From contig NZ_ATUJ01000002.1 in assembly GCF_000420145.1 (NCBI RefSeq), forward strand, positions 186,001 through 250,000: 64,000 nucleotides of DNA, read 5' to 3'. Positions 56,382-64,000 of this stretch are shown in pieces; position 1 is the first letter of the stretch, and every line of letters starts with the position of its first letter. This DNA comes from Paracoccus zeaxanthinifaciens ATCC 21588 (GTDB lineage: Bacteria; Pseudomonadota; Alphaproteobacteria; Rhodobacterales; Rhodobacteraceae). Position numbers and translations under genes: made by a program. A model generated the notes under the pieces. It was not told where the DNA came from and searched no databases. It saw only the letters and a program-made list of their open reading frames with translations.

Positions 56382-57296
56382 ATGACTACCACCATCCAAC
56401 CCGATCCGACGGTCATCGGCGGCGTCCCTCAGGCGCCGCTTGCCTTTCTGCCGAACCCCGCGCGGCTGTTCGCGACGCGCGCGCGGCGCTTCGACTTCCT
56501 GTCGCAGCACAGCCAGAACCTTGCGCCCTATCTGAAATTCCTGGGCGAGCTGGTGGCCCTGCAGGACCGCATCGCGCGGGATCTGCCGCAGGTGACCCCC
56601 GTCCCGCGCGACCGCATCGACCTTGCACGCGAAAGCCGCATGCCGCCGATCGACCGCGCGAAGCTGGCGACCGATCCCGATCTGCACATCCTGCTGGACC
56701 GCTTCCTGTCCGAGGCTCAGGCCATCGAGATGCCCGAGGAGGCGCGGCTTGCGCTGTCGGCCGTCATCTCGGCCGGGGTCGCGGACCGGCACTGGCTGGT
56801 CGGGAACATCCTGTCCGACACGATCCCCGATGACAGCGCAGCGCCCCACCTGTTCGCCTCGCTGGCCGTGCAGCTGCATCTGGCCCGGCTTGCTGCGACG
56901 CTGGATGCCGATGCGCTGGTCCCGATCCGCACGGGCGTCTGCCCGTCCTGCGGCGGGCGGGCGGCCACCTCGTCCCTGACCACGGTTGGCCAGCTGGAAG
57001 GCGTGCGCTATGCGACCTGCGCCTGCTGCCAGACCCGCTGGAACGAGGTCCGCGTGACCTGCCTCTGCTGCGGCTCGAACGAGGACGTGTCCTATCGCAG
57101 CGTCGAAACCGCCGAGGCCACCGTCCGCGCCGAGGAATGCGGCAAGTGCGGCCATTGGGTCAAGATCCTGACCCAGACGGCGAACCACAGCCTGGAGCCC
57201 ATCGCGGACGATGTCGGCTCGCTTGGGCTGGACCTGCTGATGAAGGACAAGGGCGTGACGCGCGGGGGCTTCAACCCCTTCCTGGCGGGGTTCTGA
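56382..57296 (+). CDS. fdhE: Formate dehydrogenase accessory protein FdhE
   Basis: 304 residues from ATG 56382 (MTTTIQPDPTV), behind AGAGAGGATC. Four CxxC pairs in the C-terminal half (CPSCGGR, CACCQTRW, CLCCGS, ECGKCGHW) are the rubredoxin-like iron sites of FdhE. It helps mature respiratory formate dehydrogenases in the cytoplasm before export. Its TGA overlaps the selA start (TGATG). Confidence 0.93.
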   Translation: MTTTIQPDPTVIGGVPQAPLAFLPNPARLFATRARRFDFLSQHSQNLAPYLKFLGELVALQDRIARDLPQVTPVPRDRIDLARESRMPPIDRAKLATDPDLHILLDRFLSEAQAIEMPEEARLALSAVISAGVADRHWLVGNILSDTIPDDSAAPHLFASLAVQLHLARLAATLDADALVPIRTGVCPSCGGRAATSSLTTVGQLEGVRYATCACCQTRWNEVRVTCLCCGSNEDVSYRSVETAEATVRAEECGKCGHWVKILTQTANHSLEPIADDVGSLGLDLLMKDKGVTRGGFNPFLAGF

Positions 57297-58672
57297 TGCA
57301 GGGCTTCCGGGCCCTGCCATCCGTCGATCAGCTGCTGCAATCGGAACCGGTCGCGGCACTGGTCGCGGAACACGGGCGGCAGGCGGTCACCGCCGCCGCC
57401 CGCACGCGTCTGGACGGCGCCCGCGATGCGATCCGCGACGGTGCCGACGGGCCCGCGCAGGCCGCCGCGCTGCCGCATCTGATCGCCGCCGACCTGGCCG
57501 CCGCCGCCGCAACGGGGCTGCGGCCCATGCTGAACCTGACCGGCACCGTCCTGCACACCAATCTGGGTCGCGCGATCCTGGCCCCCGAGGCGGTCGAGGC
57601 CGCCGCGACCGCCATGGCCGCGCCGCTCGCGCTGGAATTCGACCTTGCGACCGGCGGGCGCGGACAGCGCGACGACCACCTGCGCGACATCCTGTGCGAG
57701 CTGACCGGGGCCGAGGATGCGACCATCCTGAACAACAACGCCGCAGCCGTGCTGATCGCGCTGAACACCTTCGGGCAGGGGCGCGGCAGCATCGTGTCGC
57801 GGGGCGAGCTGATCGAGATCGGCGGCGCCTTCCGCATGCCCGACATCATGTCCCGCGCCGGCACCCGCCTGGTCGAGGTCGGGACCACGAACCGCACCCA
57901 TCCGCGCGATTACCAGTCCGCGATCGACGCGGATACGGGGCTGATCCTCAAGGTCCATACCTCGAACTATCGGATCGAGGGTTTCACCTCCGAGGTTGCG
58001 GCCCCCGAACTGTCGCGCATCGCGCGCGAGGCGGGCGTCGTGCTGCTGAACGATCTGGGCGCGGGATCGCTGGTGGACCTGTCGCGGTGGGGCCTGCGGC
58101 GCGAACCGACCGTGGCCGAGGCCGTCGCCGAGGGAGCCGACCTGGTGACCTTCTCGGGGGACAAGCTGCTGGGCGGCCCGCAGGCGGGCTTCATCGTCGG
58201 GCGGCGCGACCTGATCGCGCAGATCAACCGCAACCCGCTGAAGCGCGCGCTGCGGCTGGACAAGATCCGCATCGCGGCGCTGCAGGCGACACTGCGGCTC
58301 TATCGCGATCCGGATCGACTGGCGGAGCGTCTGCCGGTGCTGCGGATGCTGTCGCGTCCGCAGGCCGAGATTGCCGCGCAGGCCGAACGGGTGCTGCCGC
58401 AGGTGGCGAAGATCCTGTCGGGCTGGGGCTTCCATGCCGAAACCTGCGCCTGCGACAGCCAGGTGGGGTCGGGCGCGCTGCCGACCGACACGATCCCCTC
58501 GGCGGGATTGCGGCTGACGGGGCAGGGCGGCGATGCGCCCGACCGCCTTGCCGCGCGGCTGCGGGCCCTGCCGCGCCCCATCATCGGGCATATTCGCGAC
58601 GGGGCGCTTATCCTCGACCTGCGCTGCCTTGGCGCGGATGACGATCTGACGGGGGCGTTGGCCGGGCGATGA
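57296..58672 (+). CDS. selA: L-seryl-tRNA(Sec) selenium transferase
   Basis: 458 residues (family about 460). ATG 57296 overlaps the fdhE stop. LNLTGTVLHTNLGRA and EFDLATGGRGQRD are SelA signatures; Lys290 in FSGDKLLGG binds pyridoxal phosphate. It converts Ser-tRNA(Sec) to Sec-tRNA(Sec) with selenophosphate. The downstream selB and tRNA gene complete the recoding apparatus apart from selD. Confidence 0.96.
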   Translation: MQGFRALPSVDQLLQSEPVAALVAEHGRQAVTAAARTRLDGARDAIRDGADGPAQAAALPHLIAADLAAAAATGLRPMLNLTGTVLHTNLGRAILAPEAVEAAATAMAAPLALEFDLATGGRGQRDDHLRDILCELTGAEDATILNNNAAAVLIALNTFGQGRGSIVSRGELIEIGGAFRMPDIMSRAGTRLVEVGTTNRTHPRDYQSAIDADTGLILKVHTSNYRIEGFTSEVAAPELSRIAREAGVVLLNDLGAGSLVDLSRWGLRREPTVAEAVAEGADLVTFSGDKLLGGPQAGFIVGRRDLIAQINRNPLKRALRLDKIRIAALQATLRLYRDPDRLAERLPVLRMLSRPQAEIAAQAERVLPQVAKILSGWGFHAETCACDSQVGSGALPTDTIPSAGLRLTGQGGDAPDRLAARLRALPRPIIGHIRDGALILDLRCLGADDDLTGALAGR

Positions 58673-60537
58673 TCGTCGGAACCGCAGGACATATCGACCA
58701 CGGCAAGACCGCCCTCGTGAAGGCGCTGACCGGCACCGATGCCGATCGCCTGGCCGAGGAGAAGGCCCGTGGCATCACCATCGACCTGGGCTTCGCCTAT
58801 GCCGATCTGGGCGGCGGCGGCGTCACGGGCTTCGTCGATGTTCCCGGACACGAGCGGCTGATCCACACCATGCTTGCCGGTGCGGGCGGGATCGACATGG
58901 CGCTGCTGATCGTGGCGGCGGATGACGGGATCATGCCGCAGACGCGCGAACATCTGGCCATCCTGGACCTGCTGGGCCTTAACCGTGCAATCGTGGCGCT
59001 GACGAAATGCGACCTCGTGGATGACGACCGCCTGTCGCAGGTCCGCGCGCAGATCGGGGATGCGCTGGCACCCACGCTGCTGGCGGGTGCGCCGGTGATG
59101 CCCGTATCCGCCGTCACGGGCGCGGGGATCGACGCGCTGCGGGATGCGCTGATCCGGGCCGAGGCCGCGACCGCCGCCCGCGCCGATGCGCTGCCGCTGC
59201 GCATGTCGGTCGACCGCAGCTTTACCCTGTCGGGGGCGGGGACGGTCGTGACGGGCATGGTCGTGCAGGGGCGCGTCTCGGTCGGGGATCAGGTCGTGAT
59301 CGGGCCGGAGGGGATCGCGGCCCGTGTGCGGGGCGTCCACGCGCAGAACCGCGCCGCAACCACGGGCGTCGCGGGCCAGCGTTGCGCGGTCAACCTGGCG
59401 GGCGAGGGGATCGCCAAGGACGCGATCCATCGCGGCGACATGCTGATGGCGCCCGAGCTTCTGGCCCCGACGGACCGGATCGACGCCTGGCTGTCGGTCC
59501 TGCCGTCGGAACCCAAGCCCGTCGGCACCTGGTTTCCCGCCCGCCTGCACAGCCATGCCGCCGAACGCGGCGCGAGGATCGTGCCCTTGGGCGATCCGAT
59601 CCGCCCGGGCGAGGGCGGGCCGGTGCAGATCGTGCTGGACCGTCCGGTCGCGGGCGCGGTGGGCGACCGCTTCGTGCTGCGCGACGTCTCGGCCAGTCGG
59701 ACCATCGGCGGGGGGCGGTTCCTGGACCTGCGCCCGCCCGCACGGCGCAGGCGCACGCCCGAACGGCTTGCGCTGATCGGGGCCGCGCGGCTGCCCGATC
59801 CGCTGCCGCGCATGCTGGACATCGCGCCGGTCGATCTGCGCGTCTTCTTCCGCGACAGGGGTCTGCCGCAGGACGACCGCATCCCGAACTTCGTGGGCGT
59901 CGCGCTGTCGGACGCGCATCTCGCGGGCCTGCAGCATCAACTGACCGAACAGCTTGCGGCCTTCCACAAAGAAAACCCCGACATGCCGGGCCTTGGTCGC
60001 GAAAGGCTGCGCCTGTCGATGCAGCCGCGCCTGCCCAAGGACGCGCATCTGGCCTTCCTGCGGTCCGAGGCCGCCGAGGGTCGCGTCGTGCTGGACGGGG
60101 CCTTCCTGCGGCTGCCCGGCCACTCGGTCCGCCTGTCCCCCGAGGACGAGGCGATATGGCAGCGCGTGCATCCGGTCCTGGTCGGGGAACAGCGCTTCCG
60201 CCCGCCGCGCGTGCGCGACTTCGCGACCGAGTTCGGAGTCGATGAACGCGACCTGCGCCGCGCGATGCGCCTGACGCAGAAGTTGGGCCTGACCGATCAG
60301 GTGGCCACCGACCACTTCTTCGCCCGAGAGGTCACGATCGAGATGCTGGCCATCCTGCGCGACGTGGCCGATCAGGCCGAGGGCGACTGGTTCGCGGCCC
60401 CCGCGTTCCGCGACCGGCTGAACAACGGTCGCAAGGTCGCGATCGAGATCCTGGACTTCTTCGACAGGCTGGGTGTGACAATCCGGCGCGGGGACATGCG
60501 CAAGCTGAACCCGCATCGGCTGGATCTGTTCGGATAA
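58669..60537 (+). CDS. selB: Selenocysteine-specific elongation factor SelB
   Basis: 622 residues (E. coli 614), ATGA overlap with selA. G1 AGHIDHGKTALVKAL (from residue 5), DVPGHE and TKCD are the GTPase motifs; EF-Tu-like domains follow and the C-terminal ~200 residues are winged-helix repeats that grip the SECIS hairpin. It brings Sec-tRNA to ribosomes paused at the fdoG TGA. The tRNA gene begins 59 bases after its stop. Confidence 0.96.
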   Translation: MIVGTAGHIDHGKTALVKALTGTDADRLAEEKARGITIDLGFAYADLGGGGVTGFVDVPGHERLIHTMLAGAGGIDMALLIVAADDGIMPQTREHLAILDLLGLNRAIVALTKCDLVDDDRLSQVRAQIGDALAPTLLAGAPVMPVSAVTGAGIDALRDALIRAEAATAARADALPLRMSVDRSFTLSGAGTVVTGMVVQGRVSVGDQVVIGPEGIAARVRGVHAQNRAATTGVAGQRCAVNLAGEGIAKDAIHRGDMLMAPELLAPTDRIDAWLSVLPSEPKPVGTWFPARLHSHAAERGARIVPLGDPIRPGEGGPVQIVLDRPVAGAVGDRFVLRDVSASRTIGGGRFLDLRPPARRRRTPERLALIGAARLPDPLPRMLDIAPVDLRVFFRDRGLPQDDRIPNFVGVALSDAHLAGLQHQLTEQLAAFHKENPDMPGLGRERLRLSMQPRLPKDAHLAFLRSEAAEGRVVLDGAFLRLPGHSVRLSPEDEAIWQRVHPVLVGEQRFRPPRVRDFATEFGVDERDLRRAMRLTQKLGLTDQVATDHFFAREVTIEMLAILRDVADQAEGDWFAAPAFRDRLNNGRKVAIEILDFFDRLGVTIRRGDMRKLNPHRLDLFG

Positions 60538-60596
60538 GGCGCTTGCAAAGGGCGCGGGGCTTGGCCATCAAGGCCGTCCCGCGCATGGCGCGTCAT

Positions 60597-60692
60597 GGAA
60601 GGGAATCGTCCCCGGTGGGGCGGCCGGACTTCAAATCCGGTTGGGGCAGCGAGCCTGTCCCGGGTGGGTTCGACTCCCATTCCCTTCCGCCA
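60597..60692 (+). tRNA. selC: tRNA-Sec (anticodon TCA)
   Basis: 96 bases including an encoded CCA. The 8-bp acceptor GGAAGGGA/TCCCTTCC, longer than the usual 7 bp, the extended variable arm (about 60644-60662, GGGGCAG paired with CTGTCCC), and anticodon TCA at 60631-60633 in loop CTTCAAA define tRNA-Sec. It closely resembles E. coli selC. Its 3' end is one base from the nrsF-like stop codon on the other strand. Confidence 0.96.
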
Positions 60693-60693
60693 A

Positions 60694-61335
60694 TCACCAG
60701 CGCAGCCAGCGGCGTCCCAGAACGGCCCCGATCAGGGTCGCGATGCAGATGCCCATCCCGTACCAGGTGACATAGAACAGCGGGTTGTCCTCGGCGCAGT
60801 GGAGGGCATAGCCCGCGGCAGCACCCGCCCCCGATGCCAGCCCGATCAGCGCGCCCGTCAGGGTCGGACGCGTCGTGGCGCCCCGGCGCATCAGCGCGAT
60901 CCCCACGACGATGGGCGTCAGCGACAGCACCGTGATCGAGGTCAGGCAGGCCGCGACGGTATTGCCCATGATCCCGCGCGGGATCTGCGCGACAGGCGTT
61001 TCCGCAAGCGTCGCCACGAACAGCGCGGCGGCCAGTCCGGCGGGCAGCAGCAGCAGCCAGACGGGGGGCTCGGCCTCGGGGCGGGCGGTCATCATGGCGG
61101 CGGGCAGCGCGATTGCGGCCAGCGCCAGCGGAATGGCATTCTTGGCCAGCGTCACCGGCGTCGTCAGCGCATGGGCCAGGTCGGGCCGCAGGCCGGTGCC
61201 GATCAGCAGCAGCACGAGGCCGATGCCGACCAGCCCCACGATCTGCAGCGCGATGCGGGACATGCGCAGCCGGGGCGGCGCAGGCATGGCCGCAAGGCTG
61301 GCGATCAGGTCTTCGGTGGTCTGTCGTTCGCTCAT
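60694..61335 (-). CDS. nrsF: NrsF-type (DUF1109) anti-sigma factor
   Basis: 213 residues with six hydrophobic segments after a short cytoplasmic N-terminus (MSERQTTEDLIASLAAM). The DUF1109 pattern, ending in LHCAEDNPLFYVTWYGMGI with a conserved cysteine, is that of NrsF, which holds the ECF sigma factor SigF at the membrane in Caulobacter. The start overlaps the sigma stop as ATGA, as expected for a co-produced pair. Confidence 0.87.
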   Translation of the reverse strand: MSERQTTEDLIASLAAMPAPPRLRMSRIALQIVGLVGIGLVLLLIGTGLRPDLAHALTTPVTLAKNAIPLALAAIALPAAMMTARPEAEPPVWLLLLPAGLAAALFVATLAETPVAQIPRGIMGNTVAACLTSITVLSLTPIVVGIALMRRGATTRPTLTGALIGLASGAGAAAGYALHCAEDNPLFYVTWYGMGICIATLIGAVLGRRWLRW

Positions 61336-61973
61336 CTCGTCATCCTCTCCGCCAGGGCGCTCAGGCGCTTCATCGCCCTGTGCATCGATACCCGTGCGGC
61401 TCCTGCGCTGAGCCCGACGCGTTCTCCGGCGGTCTCGGCGCTTTCACCTTCGATCGCGATCGCGCGCACGATTGTGGCCGATCGCTCGTCTATCTGGTCC
61501 AGCATGGCCGACAGGTCGCGGGCGGCCATGGGTTCGTCGCTTCGTTCGGCGGGCAGCGTCTCCTCGAATGCCTCGATGGGCACCTGGATCGCGCTGCCGC
61601 GCTTGCGGAATGCATCGACGATCTTGTGTCGCGCCACCGCATAGAGCCAGGGCCGCACGGGCCTGTCGCCCTGCCATGTCCCCCGCTTCAGATGGACCGC
61701 CAGAAGGACCTCCTGCAGGATGTCCTCGTGTTCGTCGCTGCCCATCGTGCCGGCGCGTGCGCGGATGATGCCGCGCATGACCGGCGTGATCAGTGTCAGG
61801 AACCGCGCAAATGCGGCGCCGTCGCCCGCGTTCGCGGCCGTCAACAGCCTTTCCCATTCGCCCTGCGGTTCCAGCGCGACCTCCCGTCCGTTATCGAAGC
61901 TGGCGCCCAAAATAGCGCTTCGAACGGAGCCGAGGCAATGCCGGGGGGCCGCATATGACTGGACGAAGGCCAT
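61332..61973 (-). CDS. sigF: ECF sigma factor, SigF-like
   Basis: 213 residues; ATG 61973 has GAGGAAGACG upstream. Region 2 is visible in EDILQEVLLAVHLKRGTW and RPWLYAVARHKIVDAFRKRG, and region 4 in ETAGERVGLSAGAARVSMHRAMKRL. It belongs to the SigF group paired with NrsF and known to control bufferin genes. The N-terminal ~35 residues are longer than core ECF proteins and could mean a later start. It lies downstream of doxX in the same operon. Confidence 0.85.
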   Translation of the reverse strand: MAFVQSYAAPRHCLGSVRSAILGASFDNGREVALEPQGEWERLLTAANAGDGAAFARFLTLITPVMRGIIRARAGTMGSDEHEDILQEVLLAVHLKRGTWQGDRPVRPWLYAVARHKIVDAFRKRGSAIQVPIEAFEETLPAERSDEPMAARDLSAMLDQIDERSATIVRAIAIEGESAETAGERVGLSAGAARVSMHRAMKRLSALAERMTR

Positions 61974-61983
61974 CACGTCTTCC

Positions 61984-62400
61984 TCAGTCCAGCCGCAGGG
62001 CGCGGTCGATGGACCAGCGTCCCGGCCCGTGGACGATCACCGCAAGCAGGGCGGCGGCCCACAACCCGTGGGTGATCCACGCCCCCGGATAGACGAAGAC
62101 CTGGATCACCGCCGTCATCGCCAGCAGCCCCAGGGCCGACAGCCGCGTCATCAGCCCAAGGATCATCAGGACCGGCAGGACATGTTCCGCGACCGTCGCC
62201 ATTACCGCCGCCCAGTCGGACGGGAGCAGGGGCAGGGCGTATTCGTGTTCGAACAGGAACCAGGTCGATTCCTTGATGCCGAAGCCCTCGACCTTGGTGC
62301 GGCCCGATTGCAGGAAGACCATCGCCGGAAAGACGCGCAGGGCCAGCGCGGGAATGTCGCGCGGAATGGCTGCAAGGACGGTGTTCAACGTCGCGATCAT
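61984..62400 (-). CDS. DoxX-family membrane protein
   Basis: 138 residues with four hydrophobic segments; ATG 62400 overlaps the DUF2063 stop as [26 protein letters not shown] near the N-terminus and [18 protein letters not shown] in the middle are DoxX-like. DoxX proteins commonly accompany DUF692/DUF2063/DUF2282 genes. The biochemical role is unclear, possibly membrane redox support of the peptide system. Confidence 0.85.
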   Translation of the reverse strand: MIATLNTVLAAIPRDIPALALRVFPAMVFLQSGRTKVEGFGIKESTWFLFEHEYALPLLPSDWAAVMATVAEHVLPVLMILGLMTRLSALGLLAMTAVIQVFVYPGAWITHGLWAAALLAVIVHGPGRWSIDRALRLD

Positions 62401-63152
62401 GGCGCTTCCTCCTGCGCGCTGGTGATGGCCCCGCCCGACATCAGCCGCACGAGGATGTGCTGCGCCGAATGGTCGGGATCGATCCGCAGCGCGCATCGGG
62501 CCGCATCGGCAAGGGGGCGGCCCTGCTGCAGGGCCTCGATCAGGGCGGCGTCGGCTTCGGCAATGCCCACGACATGGACCTGAAACGCCGGGTCGCGCAG
62601 GATCAGCGCGGTCTCGGCCCGCGCATGGTCGCGGACGGGCGGGCCGTCCGGCTGGTTCGCCAGCCAGACCGAGATCGCCGCATGCCCGAAGCGCAGCACC
62701 TGGACCGAGGGGTGCAGCCCCAGGATCAGCCGGTCGGGCGCGCAAGCCGCAAGATCGCCCGGTGCCACCGGCATCGCGTCGGCGGCGTGGAAGGCGCGGC
62801 CCCGCGCATGTTCCAGCCGCGCCACGTCGGCCATGTAGGGATGGGCGACCAGCGGTGCGAAACCGCGAAGGAAATCGGCAAAGCCCTCGCCCCATTCCGC
62901 GATGACGGGGCTGGCGGGGCGGTCGTCGCGGATGAAGCCCCGCGCCAGCGCCGCAAAGAATTCCTCGCCCACCAGGCGGCGGATGACGGGGAAACGGGCG
63001 GCCAGTGCCTCGGACAGGCCGACGGCCACGTTGTTGCGATAGACCGCGAAACGCTGGCCGGTCTCGGCCGGATCGATGGCGGTCAGTCCGGGGGGCAGGG
63101 TGCCGTCCTGCAGGCCCGCCCGGAACGCGGTCAGGAAATCACTGTGCGGCAA
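62397..63152 (-). CDS. bufC: DUF2063 RiPP-maturation partner protein (BufC/HvfC-like)
   Basis: 251 residues with a proposed TTG start at 63152 ([14 protein letters not shown]), because AAAGGGGGCAG lies 8 bases upstream and the family begins at this point; ATG 63182 is an alternative. The N-terminal part ([34 protein letters not shown]) is the DUF2063 hallmark, shown here only by its position ~residues 30-65. It works with the DUF692 enzyme, holding the precursor peptide. It overlaps bufB by 14 bases. Confidence 0.85.
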   Translation of the reverse strand: MPHSDFLTAFRAGLQDGTLPPGLTAIDPAETGQRFAVYRNNVAVGLSEALAARFPVIRRLVGEEFFAALARGFIRDDRPASPVIAEWGEGFADFLRGFAPLVAHPYMADVARLEHARGRAFHAADAMPVAPGDLAACAPDRLILGLHPSVQVLRFGHAAISVWLANQPDGPPVRDHARAETALILRDPAFQVHVVGIAEADAALIEALQQGRPLADAARCALRIDPDHSAQHILVRLMSGGAITSAQEEAP

Positions 63153-63987
63153 GGCTCTGCCCCCTTTCGCGAAGGATTGCATCGGCGCGTGCGGCCTCGG
63201 CGGCCAGCACGGACCATTCGGGAACGTCGTTGTCCCATTCGACCAGCGTGGGCAGCGGCCCCGTGCGGGCAATGATGTCGCGAAACAGCGCCCAGACCGG
63301 ATCGGCCACGGGCGCGCCGTGGCTGTCGATCAGCAGCGGCCCCGAGGGCAGGTCCTCCTGGTCGTGGCCGCCCAGATGGATCTCGGCCACGAGGTCCAGC
63401 CGGAATTCCGCAAGATAGTCCAGCGGATCGCGGCGATGGTTCGCGCAGGACACGAAGACGTTGTTCACGTCCAGCAGCAGCCCGCAGCCGGTGCGGTCGG
63501 CGACACTCGCCATGAACTCGGGCTCGGGTATGGTCGACTGTTCGAACAGCACATAGGTCGCGGGGTTCTCCAGCAGCATTTGGCGGCCCAGAACCTCCTG
63601 CACGCGGTCGACGTGATCGGCCACGATCTGCAGCGTCTGCTCGGTATAGGGCAGGGGCAGCAGGTCGTTCAGATATTCCGCCCCGTGGCTGGACCATGCG
63701 AGATGCTCGGAAAAACTGTCGGGCTGGTAACGGTCGCAGAGGGTCTTCAGCCGCGCCAGGTGATCCTCGTCCAGCCCCTTGTGGCCGCCGATCGACAGGC
63801 CGACGCCATGCACCGACAGCGGGTGATCGGCGCGCAGCGCGGTCAGCTGCGCATGGGGCAGCCCGCCCGCGCCCATGTAGTTCTCGGCATGGACCTCGAA
63901 GAAGCCGACCGGACCGGGGTTGCGAGCGATATCGGCGAAGTGCTTCGACTTGAAGCCGACACCGGGGCGTGCGGGAAGATGGGACAT
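63139..63987 (-). CDS. bufB: DUF692 multinuclear iron-dependent oxidative enzyme (MNIO, BufB/HvfB-like)
   Basis: 282 residues from ATG 63987, with AAGGTG nine bases upstream (a GTG three codons earlier is possible). The conserved DUF692 blocks are all present: [52 protein letters not shown] and IDSHG, which supply the iron ligands of the TIM barrel. Enzymes of this family (MbnB, HvfB, bufferin BufB) oxidise cysteines of a ribosomal peptide into copper-binding heterocycles. The peptide gene is expected upstream, past 64000. Confidence 0.92.
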   Translation of the reverse strand: MSHLPARPGVGFKSKHFADIARNPGPVGFFEVHAENYMGAGGLPHAQLTALRADHPLSVHGVGLSIGGHKGLDEDHLARLKTLCDRYQPDSFSEHLAWSSHGAEYLNDLLPLPYTEQTLQIVADHVDRVQEVLGRQMLLENPATYVLFEQSTIPEPEFMASVADRTGCGLLLDVNNVFVSCANHRRDPLDYLAEFRLDLVAEIHLGGHDQEDLPSGPLLIDSHGAPVADPVWALFRDIIARTGPLPTLVEWDNDVPEWSVLAAEAARADAILRERGQSLAAQ

Positions 63988-64000
63988 GGTGTTCACCTTG

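Overview
The window is GC-rich DNA with alphaproteobacterial gene content, most like a Rhodobacteraceae such as Paracoccus (inferred from gene families and order, not from a search). It opens with a plasmid-type replication and partition region: a ParA/RepA-type ATPase cut by the window edge, an origin-like spacer, and an initiator carrying a DnaA-N-like domain (the 'DnaA-like' replicon type of Rhodobacterales). The molecule is therefore probably a megaplasmid or chromid, and it is loaded with catabolic and respiratory modules.

Layout. 1-3.4 kb: parA, origin, DnaA-like rep, and a GSU2403-type nucleotidyltransferase preceded by a cluster of ATGTTCAAC boxes. 3.4-13.5 kb: divergent glpR and the glpDSTPQUVK operon for uptake and use of glycerol/glycerol-3-phosphate. 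13.7-19.8 kb: a SelD-N-terminal-like FAD oxidoreductase, a nucleoside hydrolase, a small exported protein, a LysR regulator, and a renalase-like oxidoreductase overlapping an ABC1/UbiB kinase gene. 19.9-24.6 kb: malate synthase G divergent from a GbcAB-type Rieske monooxygenase and reductase. 24.6-33.5 kb: a sugar ABC importer operon with a D-tagatose/D-psicose 3-epimerase-like protein and two kinases, divergent from a LacI-type regulator with two candidate operators. 33.6-34.4 kb: a degenerate IS5-family element. 34.5-49.1 kb: a complete De Ley-Doudoroff galactoside pathway (ABC importer, alpha- and beta-galactosidase, mutarotase, galactose dehydrogenase, lactonase, galactonate dehydratase, KDGal kinase, KDPGal aldolase, IclR regulator). 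49.2-51.4 kb: an MBL-like protein and an Lpd-type flavoprotein. 51.6-60.7 kb: a selenocysteine module, fdoGHI-fdhE-selA-selB-tRNA-Sec, in which fdoG reads through an in-frame TGA followed by a SECIS-like hairpin. 60.7-64 kb: an operon reading towards the tRNA gene with DUF692 (MNIO), DUF2063, DoxX, an ECF sigma factor and an NrsF-like anti-sigma; this is a bufferin-type copper RiPP locus whose precursor gene should lie just past the window end.

How it works together: glycerol, galactosides, a rare ketose and probably betaine are fed into central metabolism, while formate is oxidised at the membrane by a selenoenzyme whose maturation and recoding genes (except selD) are encoded on the same DNA strand directly behind it. 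The most noteworthy items are the self-contained Sec module on a plasmid-type replicon, the orphan SelD-N-like flavoprotein, the bufferin operon with its sigma/anti-sigma pair as the downstream genes, and several well-defined candidate operators.
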